A stretch of 40,188 bases of DNA, taken from Candidatus Wolfebacteria bacterium RIFCSPLOWO2_01_FULL_38_11. GTDB lineage: Bacteria > Patescibacteriota > Minisyncoccia > UBA6257 > UBA9933. The translations under genes and the position numbers were made by a program. Positions 31,116-39,616 of the stretch are shown here, piece by piece. The stretch is taken from assembly GCA_001793825.1 (NCBI GenBank), contig MGIQ01000001.1:1-40188 (forward strand). Direction: 5' to 3'. Numbering within the stretch: the first letter of the stretch is position 1; the number at the start of each line of letters is the position of its first letter. A model generated the notes under the pieces. That model worked only from the letters and a program-made list of their open reading frames with translations. It had not been told where the DNA came from and made no database searches.

Positions 31116-31775
31116 ATGGCTAATATGATTCCTAGAATTTTTCAACAATTTACTTATTGGCCGACTTATTTGGCTTTGCGGATTTTATTTGATTATAAGA
31201 TTGAAGGTTGGGAAAATATCAGGGGTTTGGAAGAAAAAGGAGTGATTTTTGCTTCAAATCACGCTAGCTACATTGACGGCCCGATTTGCGCCGCTTCTAT
31301 GCCGCGGGAAAGTTTACTGCCAAAAAGATTCTTCCCTGTGAGATTCATCATTGTTGATGAATATTATAGGTGGAATAATCCATTCCCGTTTCCGTTCTCA
31401 ATTTTTTCCGCCGCCTATGTCAGAATAAATGGCAGTGTTCCGGTCACCAGGGGCTTGAATAACCTTCAGGAGAACCTTGCTAAAGCTGTTGAGATTGTTA
31501 AAAAGGGTGAAAAACTCTGGATTTTTCCCGAAGGAAAATTCACCAAAGACGGCCGGCTCCAGCCCGGTAAAAAAGGCGTGGCTTATCTTCATCAGGAAAC
31601 CAAGGCGCCAATTGTGCCGGTTGGCATTATTGGAAACTATAAAATTCTCTCTTTTAAAAGCCTTTTTAGTAAAAATCGGCTTAAAATAAGGATTGGCAAG
31701 CCGATTTATTCGCTTGATTCAGACTTAGAAAAAGGCGTGCAAACAATAATGTCGGAAATCGCCAGACTTCTCTAA
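31116..31775 (+). CDS. plsC: 1-acyl-glycerol-3-phosphate acyltransferase (PlsC-like)
   Basis: 219 aa. The acyltransferase HX4D motif is NHASYID (H49, D54) and the acceptor-binding motif FPEGKFTKDG is intact, with VPVGIIG later. It would add the second acyl chain in phosphatidic acid synthesis, or acylate scavenged lysolipid, at the inner face of the membrane. No other lipid-synthesis gene is in the window. It has its own promoter and lies between ftsA and ftsZ. Confidence 0.9.
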   Translation: MANMIPRIFQQFTYWPTYLALRILFDYKIEGWENIRGLEEKGVIFASNHASYIDGPICAASMPRESLLPKRFFPVRFIIVDEYYRWNNPFPFPFSIFSAAYVRINGSVPVTRGLNNLQENLAKAVEIVKKGEKLWIFPEGKFTKDGRLQPGKKGVAYLHQETKAPIVPVGIIGNYKILSFKSLFSKNRLKIRIGKPIYSLDSDLEKGVQTIMSEIARLL

Positions 31776-31787
31776 AATGTCCTTGCC

Positions 31788-31812
31788 AGCCCCTTAAGGG
31801 CTATTTATTTTT
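31788..31812 (+). terminator. terminator after plsC
   Basis: AGCCC, 5-nt loop, GGGCT, followed by ATTTATTTTTT. Confidence 0.65.
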
Positions 31813-31824
31813 TAACGGGATTTG

Positions 31825-31859
31825 TATAATTATGGTATAAAGCTTGGTTTGCAAACCAA
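31825..31859 (+). promoter_or_regulatory. promoter and palindrome upstream of the receiver gene
   Basis: TATAAT (31825-31830) and TATAAA (31836-31841) are candidate -10 boxes, followed at once by the perfect 16-bp palindrome TTGGTTTGCAAACCAA (31844-31859). Its position at the transcription start suits an operator. Confidence 0.55.
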
Positions 31860-31904
31860 TCGTATTTGCCCTATCATATATTTAAATTTTAAGCTTAAAA
31901 TAAA

Positions 31905-32315
31905 ATGTTTTTTAAATCCAAAAAAGAAAATTTAAAACCGAAAGTTGTAATTATTGACGATGAAGTGTCCTTCTTGAGTATTTTTTCAACTGCCCTAAAC
32001 AATGCCGGATTTGAAACAAAAAGTTTTTCCAGCTCCAAAGAAGCTTTAAAAGATATTGTCGGAGAGAATCCCGATTTGATTCTTTTAGACATTTCCATGC
32101 CTGAAATGGACGGCTTTCAGTTTTTTGAATACCTTAAAAAAGATTTTGGGAGCAAAATGCCGAAAGTTATATTTTTAACTAACCTCGGTGAAACCGTTTC
32201 CGGCACTGCTGTTGACAATCATTTTGCGAAATCAATCGGCGCTTCCGGTTATTTTCATAAATCAGACGATCTAAATAATATTGTCAGCAAAATTAAAGAC
32301 GCGCTTCAAAATTAA
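31905..32315 (+). CDS. stand-alone response-regulator receiver domain
   Basis: 136 aa, a single CheY-like domain with no output domain. Acidic pocket D18-D19, phospho-acceptor D62 (LILLDISMPEMDG), a Thr in IFLTNLGE and the Lys of YFHKSDD. A short basic N-terminus (FFKSKKENLKPK) precedes it. No histidine kinase is in the window. It is directly upstream of ftsZ (8 nt), so it is probably co-transcribed with it. Its output is unknown. Confidence 0.9.
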   Translation: MFFKSKKENLKPKVVIIDDEVSFLSIFSTALNNAGFETKSFSSSKEALKDIVGENPDLILLDISMPEMDGFQFFEYLKKDFGSKMPKVIFLTNLGETVSGTAVDNHFAKSIGASGYFHKSDDLNNIVSKIKDALQN

Positions 32316-32323
32316 TTATAAAA

Positions 32324-33544
32324 ATGAAAAAGAGGCGGCCAAAAGCAAAAAAAATAAAAAGAATTTCTAAAGTAAAAACAAAATCTCCAAAGCCAAGACA
32401 AAAAGCAGCGGAGAATTTTTTACCCAGAATAAAAGTTGTTGGCGTTGGCGGCTCCGGCGGAAATGCCGTCACCAGAATGAGCAATGACTCTATTAAAGGA
32501 GTTGAACTCATTGCGATTAATACCGACATTCAGGATTTAAATTATTGTTCCGCCAGAAAAAAAATTTGTATCGGCCGGAATCTTACCAAAGGAATGGGCA
32601 CTGGCATGGATCCGGAACTTGGCCGCCGGGCTGCCGAAGAAAGTCAATCGGAAATCGCGCAGGCGCTTGAAGGCGCGGATATGATTTTTTTGACTGCTGG
32701 TTTTGGCGGCGGCACAGGCACCGGAGCTCTGCCGGTCATCGCCGAAATTGCCAGAGAAATGAATATTCTCACGCTCGCGGTTGTTACCAAACCTTTTGTT
32801 TTTGAAGGGTATGAAAGAATGAGAATTGCCGAAGAAGGAATGTCTAGGATAAAAGACAAAGTTGACACTTTAATCACTATTCCCAATGACCGCATTTTCT
32901 CCATAATCAATAAAAACACCTCGTTGCTTAAAGCTTTTGAAGAGATTGATGAAATATTAAAAAATGCTGTTTTAGGCATTGCTGAATTAATCTCCACTCC
33001 GGGTATAATTAATATTGATTTTGCCGATGTTAAATCAATAGTTCAGAATGCCGGATTAGCCATTATTGCCAATGGAGTTGCTTCTGGGAATGATCGGGCA
33101 CTTAATGCCGCTAACCAAGCCACCAATTCTCCTCTTTTAGATATTTCCATCAGCGGCGCCAAAAGAGTGCTCTTTTCCATCTCTGGACATCGCGATTTGA
33201 AAATGAGTGAGATAAACGATATTGCCAAAATGATTTCCGAACAAGTTAACCCTTCCGCCAGAATAATTTTTGGCGCTCACCATGACCGGAAATTGAAAAA
33301 AGGAGAATTAAAGATAACATTGGTAGCCACGGGATTTGGCAATGATTTAAAAAGAGATTCAACATCTTTGCCTAATTTGTTTATCTCCGAACTTGGCCGT
33401 TTTTCTGAAGAATCAAAAGAGCCGGCATCTTCAAAATCAGCTAAGCACGGCGAAAAAGATAAAAAAGAAGATAAAGAAACAAAAGTAGAAGATATCTGGG
33501 ATATCCCTGCGTTTTTAAGAAAAAAAGGGAACAAGCGACACTAA
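32324..33544 (+). CDS. ftsZ: cell division GTPase FtsZ
   Basis: 406 aa. A strongly basic N-terminal extension of about 33 residues precedes the GTPase core: VGVGGSGGNAV, NTDIQDL, the tubulin signature GGGTGTG (about 124-130) and the T7 loop NIDFADVKSIV that completes the active site. The linker (about 340-390) is charged, and the end, DIWDIPAFLRKK, is the conserved tail that binds FtsA and other partners. It polymerises into the division ring. Confidence 0.97.
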   Translation: MKKRRPKAKKIKRISKVKTKSPKPRQKAAENFLPRIKVVGVGGSGGNAVTRMSNDSIKGVELIAINTDIQDLNYCSARKKICIGRNLTKGMGTGMDPELGRRAAEESQSEIAQALEGADMIFLTAGFGGGTGTGALPVIAEIAREMNILTLAVVTKPFVFEGYERMRIAEEGMSRIKDKVDTLITIPNDRIFSIINKNTSLLKAFEEIDEILKNAVLGIAELISTPGIINIDFADVKSIVQNAGLAIIANGVASGNDRALNAANQATNSPLLDISISGAKRVLFSISGHRDLKMSEINDIAKMISEQVNPSARIIFGAHHDRKLKKGELKITLVATGFGNDLKRDSTSLPNLFISELGRFSEESKEPASSKSAKHGEKDKKEDKETKVEDIWDIPAFLRKKGNKRH

Positions 33545-33546
33545 TA

Positions 33547-33601
33547 TGCGAATATACACGAATCATTAACAATGAATTCGTATTATTCGCGTGTATTCGC
33601 A
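33547..33601. repeat. imperfect palindrome between ftsZ and nrdJ
   Basis: TGCGAATATACACGAAT (33547-33563) pairs with ATTCGCGTGTATTCGCA (33585-33601) with two wobble-type positions; an alternative inner hairpin uses ACGAATCATT against AATG-A-ATTCGT. The 78-nt spacer has no other content. Confidence 0.6.
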
Positions 33602-33622
33602 GATTGGCGTCGTTAAATTATC

Positions 33623-36208
33623 ATGTTTAGAACCATTAAAAAGAGAAACGGTCAAATTGTGCCTTTCAAGATGGAAAAAGTTGTGAATGCCATCTATAAA
33701 GCTTCTGTGGCGGTTGGCGAACCGAATTGGCAGTTGTCCAATAATTTAACAAAAGAAATTGTCGGCCGGATAAAGAAAAGGCTTAAGAAAGGAGCAGTTC
33801 CAACCGTTGAAGAAGTTCAAGATGTTGTGGAAGCGGTATTGATTGAATCCAATCGTCCGAGAATAGCAAAAGCTTATATTTTATACCGCCAACATCGCGC
33901 GGAAATTCGTTATGAGAAAGAGCAGGTTCTTAATAGGGAAGAAATAGATGAAGTTGATAAAAAATTCGACATTAACGCTTTAAGAGTTTTAGCTTCCCGT
34001 TATTTAAGAAAAAGCGAGGAAGGACAAATAATTGAATCTCCAAAACAGCTTTTTCAAAGAGTGGCTGTTCATACAACTATTCCTTCGCTCTTTTACGACT
34101 CTAAAGTTTATCAGAAGCGAGGCGGTGCTTCTGAACGCCGCATAGAAGAATTCGAACCGGAAAAATTTGAAGGTAAATTTTCCATTGGCAAATACAAACT
34201 TAATCAATTTCATTTGGAGGGAGCCAAAAGGCTTTATGACCGTTTAGCTAAAGAGAAAAAAATAAAAATTTCCTGGTCTAAATTTCTCAATCTTATTAAA
34301 GATGGCTATTTTGACAAATATGAAGAAGAAATAACCCAATATTACAATTTAATGGTAGAGCGTCATTTTATGCCCAATACTCCGGCTTTGGCCAATTTCG
34401 GAAATTATTTCGGCATGGGTTCGGCTTGTTTTGTGCTTGGCGTTGAAGATTCAATTAATAAAATAATGGATTCTTTGAAAGCCGCGGCGATAATTTTTAA
34501 ATCCGGAGGCGGCGTTGGCTATAATTTTTCCCATCTTCGGCCGGAAGGAGATTTTGTCAAAACTACCGGCGGTCTGTCGTCAGGGCCGATTAGTTTTATG
34601 TCGATGTTTGATAATATGACCGACGTCATTAAGCAGGGAGGAATTCGGCGCGGCGCTAATATGGGTATTTTAAACTCAGATCATCCTGATATTGAAAGAT
34701 TTGTTAAAGCCAAAGAAGGCAACAAAGCTTTAAGGAATTTTAATATTTCCATAATGGTCAAATCCGAATTCTGGTCATCAATTAAAGAAAACAAACCTTA
34801 TCAACTGATAAATCCCAGAAATGGAAAGGTTGTCAAAGAAATTGACGCCAATCAGCTTTTTGACATTATTACTTATCAAGTTTGGGAATCAGCCGAGCCG
34901 GGTATTCTTTTTCACGACCGCATTAATGAATATAACCCTTTCGCTAAATCATTGGGCCCGATTGAATGCACCAATCCTTGCGGAGAAGTTTTGCTTTATC
35001 CTTATGAGAGCTGTAATTTAGGCTCGCTTAACATTTGGTCTTATTTGAAGAAAAACGGAGATAAAAAGCCTCATCTTGATTGGCAGCGCTTGGAAAACGA
35101 TATAAAAACAGTAACCAAATTTTTGGACAATGTTGTTGACATTAACAAATATCCGCTTTCTGAAATTGAAGAAATGTCTTTAAATACCAGAAAACTCGGT
35201 TTGGGCGTTATGGGCATTGGCGACGCGCTCTACGAATTGGAAATTTCTTATAATTCCAAAGAAGGATTGGTTTTCATGGAAAAATTAATGGAATTTGTCA
35301 ATTACCATTCCAAAATCCAGTCTATTGAACTTTCTAAGGAACGCGGCCGCATGCCTTATTTTGACAAATCTTTTTATAAAGAAGGCAAGCTCCCGTTTTC
35401 CGGTTTTAAAGACAAAAAATCCTGGCATTTTGATTGGAAGGAATTGGCTAATAAGGTAAAAAAATACGGAATTAGAAACGCTTTTACCACTGTTATTGCG
35501 CCAACTGGCTCAATTTCCATGATTGCCGGATGTTCTTCCGGAATTGAACCGGTCTACAGCCTTGTTTTCGAAAAAAGCGTTGCCATTGGAAAATTTTATT
35601 ATGTTGATCCGGTTTTTGAAGAAAGAATGAGAAAAGAAGGATTAATGGACGAGGATTTAATCAAAGATGCCGCTGTCTTAAACGGAAGCGTTAAAAATAT
35701 TTCCTATATTCCCCAAAATATCAAAAAAATTTTTGTGACCGCCATGGATATTTCTCCTGTCGATCACGTTAAAGTTTTGGGCGCTTTTCAAAAGTGGACT
35801 GATTCTTCTATTTCCAAAACCAATAATTTTCCATCTGAAGCCACGGCCGAAGACATTAAAAAAGTTTATTTATTGGCTTATGAACTTGGATGCAAAGGCG
35901 TTACTGTCTATCGGGATAAATCATTGACTCAGCAGGTTTTAATCGGAGGCAGTACCAAGAAAAAACATCACAAAGAAGTTCCAAAGCTGTCAATGATTAA
36001 AGATGAAAAAGCTAAAGGCCTGGCGGTTTATTCCGAAGCCTCTGCCAATATTCCTATTATTGACAGCGGTCTTGGATTGTCTCCGGCTCAAAATGAAAAA
36101 GACATCAATAAAAATTCTTTGAAAAATTGCCCCTCTTGCGGCACAGCTGTTATTAAACAGGAAGGTTGCACCAAGTGTCCTGCTTGCAATTGGGGACTCT
36201 GCACATGA
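33623..36208 (+). CDS. nrdJ: class II (adenosylcobalamin-dependent) ribonucleotide reductase
   Basis: 861 aa. Residues 1-95 are an ATP-cone regulatory domain. In the barrel, C269 is the first redox Cys, and N451-C453-E455 (NPCGE) is the catalytic set. The second redox Cys is C464, 11 residues after C453, a spacing of class II; class I has 23. The C-terminus carries a four-Cys zinc-like tail (CPSCG and CTKCPAC) typical of NrdJ. It makes dNTP precursors with or without oxygen and needs B12, which must be salvaged because no B12 genes are here. Its stop overlaps the pilB start (ATGA). Confidence 0.93.
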   Translation: MFRTIKKRNGQIVPFKMEKVVNAIYKASVAVGEPNWQLSNNLTKEIVGRIKKRLKKGAVPTVEEVQDVVEAVLIESNRPRIAKAYILYRQHRAEIRYEKEQVLNREEIDEVDKKFDINALRVLASRYLRKSEEGQIIESPKQLFQRVAVHTTIPSLFYDSKVYQKRGGASERRIEEFEPEKFEGKFSIGKYKLNQFHLEGAKRLYDRLAKEKKIKISWSKFLNLIKDGYFDKYEEEITQYYNLMVERHFMPNTPALANFGNYFGMGSACFVLGVEDSINKIMDSLKAAAIIFKSGGGVGYNFSHLRPEGDFVKTTGGLSSGPISFMSMFDNMTDVIKQGGIRRGANMGILNSDHPDIERFVKAKEGNKALRNFNISIMVKSEFWSSIKENKPYQLINPRNGKVVKEIDANQLFDIITYQVWESAEPGILFHDRINEYNPFAKSLGPIECTNPCGEVLLYPYESCNLGSLNIWSYLKKNGDKKPHLDWQRLENDIKTVTKFLDNVVDINKYPLSEIEEMSLNTRKLGLGVMGIGDALYELEISYNSKEGLVFMEKLMEFVNYHSKIQSIELSKERGRMPYFDKSFYKEGKLPFSGFKDKKSWHFDWKELANKVKKYGIRNAFTTVIAPTGSISMIAGCSSGIEPVYSLVFEKSVAIGKFYYVDPVFEERMRKEGLMDEDLIKDAAVLNGSVKNISYIPQNIKKIFVTAMDISPVDHVKVLGAFQKWTDSSISKTNNFPSEATAEDIKKVYLLAYELGCKGVTVYRDKSLTQQVLIGGSTKKKHHKEVPKLSMIKDEKAKGLAVYSEASANIPIIDSGLGLSPAQNEKDINKNSLKNCPSCGTAVIKQEGCTKCPACNWGLCT

Positions 36209-37911
36209 TTAAAATTCCTCCTCAGAAAATTAAAGAATTATTAACTGAAGAAGGGCTGATCTCTAACGCCGATTTTGATAATTTAATGATAGAAACGGAA
36301 CGCATGGGACAAAACATAAACGACGTCTTAATTTCCCGGGGCATAATCACCAATGATTATTTATATAATCTTTTTTCCAAATATTATGGAGTTGAAAGAT
36401 CAAATTTAGTCAGCCGCGAGATAAAAGAAGAATCATTGCGCCGGCTTTCCGAAAATTTGGCCCGCCAGAAAAGAGTTATTATTTTTGACGAGGAAAACGG
36501 AACATTTAGTGTGGCTATGGAAGATCCGACTGATTTGACCATAATAGAGTTTCTTAAAAATCATCTTAACGCGAATATCAAGCCGTATTTGGCAACTGGT
36601 GATGACCTTGATAAAGGTTTTGCCATCTATGGCCGGCAATTTGCGCAGGATTTCAAAAAGCTCATCGAAGAAAATATTAAAGCGTCTCTTGTTCAGAAGG
36701 CGAAAACAGTTGAAGAATCGGCTCAAGCCGTGCCGATTGTCGCTTTAATTGATAATTTAATTTCTTATGCCATCTCCTTGCGGGCTTCTGATATTCACAT
36801 CGAAATTTTTGACGATGGTATCTTAGTAAGATTTAGGATAGACGGCGTGCTTCAGGAAATCGTGAAAATTCCCAAAGAAGTTCATTCGCCGATTGCCGCG
36901 AGAACCAAACTCCTTTCCGGATTAAAAATTGATGAACATCAAAAACCTCAAGACGGTCGTTTTCGTTATAAAGTCGGTCTTGATTTGATTGATATCAGAG
37001 TTTCCACCATTCCGACTTTTTACGGAGAGAAAATAGAAATGCGTCTTTTGCCCTCAACTCAAAAACCGCTATCGTTAAGAGAACTGGGAATGATTGAATC
37101 AATGGAGCGCGTTATCAGGGAAAATATTAAAAAAACTTACGGCATGATTTTGATTACCGGTCCGACTGGTTCCGGAAAAACCACCACTCTTTATTCAATT
37201 TTAAATATTTTAAACCGGCCGGAAGTAAATATCGTCACAGTTGAAGATCCGATTGAATACGATATGAAATATATCAACCAAACTCAAATCAATCCTTTGG
37301 CCGGAATCACTTTTGCCAATGGTCTGCGGGCGATTTTAAGGCAAGACCCGAACATTATTATGGTCGGTGAAATTCGCGACGAAGAAACCGCTGAAATCGG
37401 AGTTCATTCGGCTTTAACCGGTCACCTTTTGCTCTCCAGCTTGCACACCAACGACGCGGTCACGGCTATTCCCCGCTTGGTTGATATGAAAATCGCTCCT
37501 TTTTTGGTGGCCGCTGTCTTAAATTTAGTCCTTGCTCAAAGATTGGTTAGAAAAATTTGTCTCCATTGCATAGAGTCGTATATTCCTTCTAACGATTTGA
37601 TAACATCCTTAAAAAGGCAATTAAAAGAATTAAATATCTCCGCCGACATTAAGCCGTCTAAAACTCTTTATCGCGGTCGGGGCTGCATTAATTGCAATAA
37701 TAGCGGTTATTCCGGCCGTCTTGGAATTTTTGAGATTTTGGATGTTGGGGAGGAAGTGAGAAAAGAAATTATTAATCCCAATTTTTCGCTTGATGTTATT
37801 ATTTCATTGGCAAAAGGCAAGGGAATGGTTACAATGTTTGAAGATGGCCTTCGTAAGGCGGAATTGGGAGTTACCACAATTGAAGAAGTCCTTCGCGTAA
37901 TAAGAGAATAA
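36205..37911 (+). CDS. pilB: type IV pilus extension ATPase PilB
   Basis: 568 aa from the ATG at 36205 that overlaps the nrdJ stop; an upstream in-frame ATG at 36166 lies inside nrdJ and is less likely. The N-terminal MshEN-like domain is followed by the ATPase: Walker A GPTGSGKT (319-326), Asp box VEDPIEYD, Walker B-like IIMVGEIRDEETAEI, His box SLHTNDA. A zinc site of the PilB/GspE type is present (CLHC and CINC). It powers pilin polymerisation on the cytoplasmic side. Confidence 0.95.
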   Translation: MIKIPPQKIKELLTEEGLISNADFDNLMIETERMGQNINDVLISRGIITNDYLYNLFSKYYGVERSNLVSREIKEESLRRLSENLARQKRVIIFDEENGTFSVAMEDPTDLTIIEFLKNHLNANIKPYLATGDDLDKGFAIYGRQFAQDFKKLIEENIKASLVQKAKTVEESAQAVPIVALIDNLISYAISLRASDIHIEIFDDGILVRFRIDGVLQEIVKIPKEVHSPIAARTKLLSGLKIDEHQKPQDGRFRYKVGLDLIDIRVSTIPTFYGEKIEMRLLPSTQKPLSLRELGMIESMERVIRENIKKTYGMILITGPTGSGKTTTLYSILNILNRPEVNIVTVEDPIEYDMKYINQTQINPLAGITFANGLRAILRQDPNIIMVGEIRDEETAEIGVHSALTGHLLLSSLHTNDAVTAIPRLVDMKIAPFLVAAVLNLVLAQRLVRKICLHCIESYIPSNDLITSLKRQLKELNISADIKPSKTLYRGRGCINCNNSGYSGRLGIFEILDVGEEVRKEIINPNFSLDVIISLAKGKGMVTMFEDGLRKAELGVTTIEEVLRVIRE

Positions 37912-37912
37912 C

Positions 37913-39124
37913 ATGCGTTTTCAATATACCGCGCTCCAATCAAATGGAAAAATAATCGAAGGAAATTATGAAGCGGAAAATCCGGCTGAAGTTTTAAAAC
38001 ATCTTGCCAGCCAGGGATTAAAGCCGATTTCTTTAAAAGTTTTAAAAAGCGCTGAAAAAGAAATGGGCTTCCAGATATTTAAGCGGTCAATTACGGTTGT
38101 TGATAGGGTTTTTTTGACAAAATATCTTTCCTTAATGCTTAAAGTCGGAACAGATCTTTTAAGAGCCATTGATATTTTAATTGCTGATTTTGACAAGCCG
38201 GCGCTTAAAGCCCTTTTAATAGAAATCCGTCTTGGCATTGAAAAAGGCCAGCCTTTTTATTCAACTTTTCTCCGGTACCCCAAGTTTTTTTCTCCGGTTT
38301 TTGTTAATTTAATAAAAGCTGGGGAAACTTCGGGAAATTTGGAACAGATTTTAAACCAGTTAAGCACATCTTTACAGCGGGAGCAGGATTTAAGAAATAA
38401 AATAAAAGCCGCGCTTACTTATCCGATGTTGCTTTTAATCGCCTCGTTTATCATTCTTTTTCTTTTGGTTAGTTTTGCCTTGCCGAAAATTGCCGGCGTT
38501 TTTTCTTCCAGCGGATTTGAGCCGCCTATGTTTTCAAAAATTGTTTTTACTATCGGACTTTTTATCGGAAAATATGTTTTAGTCATTGCGATTAGTTTGG
38601 TAACAATAATAGTCGGCAGTTGGCTTTTATTTTCTAAAACTATGGTTGGCCGGAAAATATTTTACCAATTTATTGTTAAAGTTCCGGCTGTTGGCGGTGT
38701 TTTGAAAAAGATTGCTCTTCAGCGTTTTGCTTCCACGTTTTCCGCTTTACTTTCTGCCGGTTTGCCGATTCTAGAAGCTTTGGAAATTACAGCTGATGCC
38801 ATTGGTTCTGAAGAATTAAAATCATCTTTAATGAGAATTTCCCGGGAAGGCATTATGAGGGGGTTGACTATTGGTGAAGCTTTTCGTCGGGAGACTGCTT
38901 TTCCCCGCGTGGTTGTCAATTTGATGGCCATCTCGGAAAAAGCCGGCCATGTTGAAAAAATGCTGATGACCTTGGCTGATTTTTATGAATCAGAAATAGA
39001 ATCTTCCATTAAATCATTAGTTTCTTTTTTGGAACCGGTTTTGCTTTTATTGATCGGCTTGGTTGTCGGAGCTATTGCCCTTTCAATTATCGTGCCGATT
39101 TACCAGCTGGTCGGAAATTTCTAA
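37913..39124 (+). CDS. pilC: type IV pilus platform protein PilC
   Basis: 403 aa. Two GspF/PilC repeats, each with a membrane segment (about 165-190, 215-240, 372-400). Landmarks: FLTKYLSLMLKVGTDLLRAI, FVNLIKAGETSGNLEQIL, RFASTFSALLSAGLPILEALE and LMAISEKAGHVEKML. It is the inner-membrane platform on which PilB acts. It starts 1 nt after the pilB stop. Confidence 0.95.
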   Translation: MRFQYTALQSNGKIIEGNYEAENPAEVLKHLASQGLKPISLKVLKSAEKEMGFQIFKRSITVVDRVFLTKYLSLMLKVGTDLLRAIDILIADFDKPALKALLIEIRLGIEKGQPFYSTFLRYPKFFSPVFVNLIKAGETSGNLEQILNQLSTSLQREQDLRNKIKAALTYPMLLLIASFIILFLLVSFALPKIAGVFSSSGFEPPMFSKIVFTIGLFIGKYVLVIAISLVTIIVGSWLLFSKTMVGRKIFYQFIVKVPAVGGVLKKIALQRFASTFSALLSAGLPILEALEITADAIGSEELKSSLMRISREGIMRGLTIGEAFRRETAFPRVVVNLMAISEKAGHVEKMLMTLADFYESEIESSIKSLVSFLEPVLLLLIGLVVGAIALSIIVPIYQLVGNF

Positions 39125-39154
39125 ATAGCTTAATTGGTTTGTTGACTAATAATC

Positions 39155-39616
39155 ATGAAAGCATTTACCATTATTGAAATTTTAATTGTTATGGCAATTA
39201 TTGGCGTCTTAATCGGATTTGGCTTTGCCAATCTTAATTTTGGCAGCCGAAACGACTTAAATTTATCTGTTAATGAAATTGTCGCCGCTCTGCGCAATGC
39301 CCAGAGCAATTCTATGACTCAGGAAAAAGGCAGCGAGTGGAGCGTTCATTTTGAAAATCCTCCAAGCAATAAAGGATTTTACGAGATTTATAAAGAATCA
39401 ATCTATTCTTCCGCCAATGTTGTTTCTCATATTAATTTAAGAGAAACAGTAAAATTTGACGATCCTTCTTCTGGCTCAAGTAAAAATATTTCATTTTCCG
39501 TTCTATCCGGTTTTCCCTCCGGCAGCGGTTCTGATGTTATTATCATTTCTTTAAAAAACAATCCTTCGGAAACCAAAACAATTAATATAAAAGCTAATGG
39601 TCAAATTGAATACTAA
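39155..39616 (+). CDS. type IV prepilin-like protein
   Basis: 153 aa. Class III signal: MKA then F-T-I-I-E, with Glu at +5 of the expected mature protein and a hydrophobic helix IEILIVMAIIGVLIGFGF. Ala sits where Gly is usual before the cleavage site. The rest is a pilin-like globular head (GspH-like region LRNAQSNSM). It could be the major or a minor pilin. It lies 31 nt after pilC and overlaps the next gene by 20 nt. Confidence 0.9.
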   Translation: MKAFTIIEILIVMAIIGVLIGFGFANLNFGSRNDLNLSVNEIVAALRNAQSNSMTQEKGSEWSVHFENPPSNKGFYEIYKESIYSSANVVSHINLRETVKFDDPSSGSSKNISFSVLSGFPSGSGSDVIIISLKNNPSETKTINIKANGQIEY

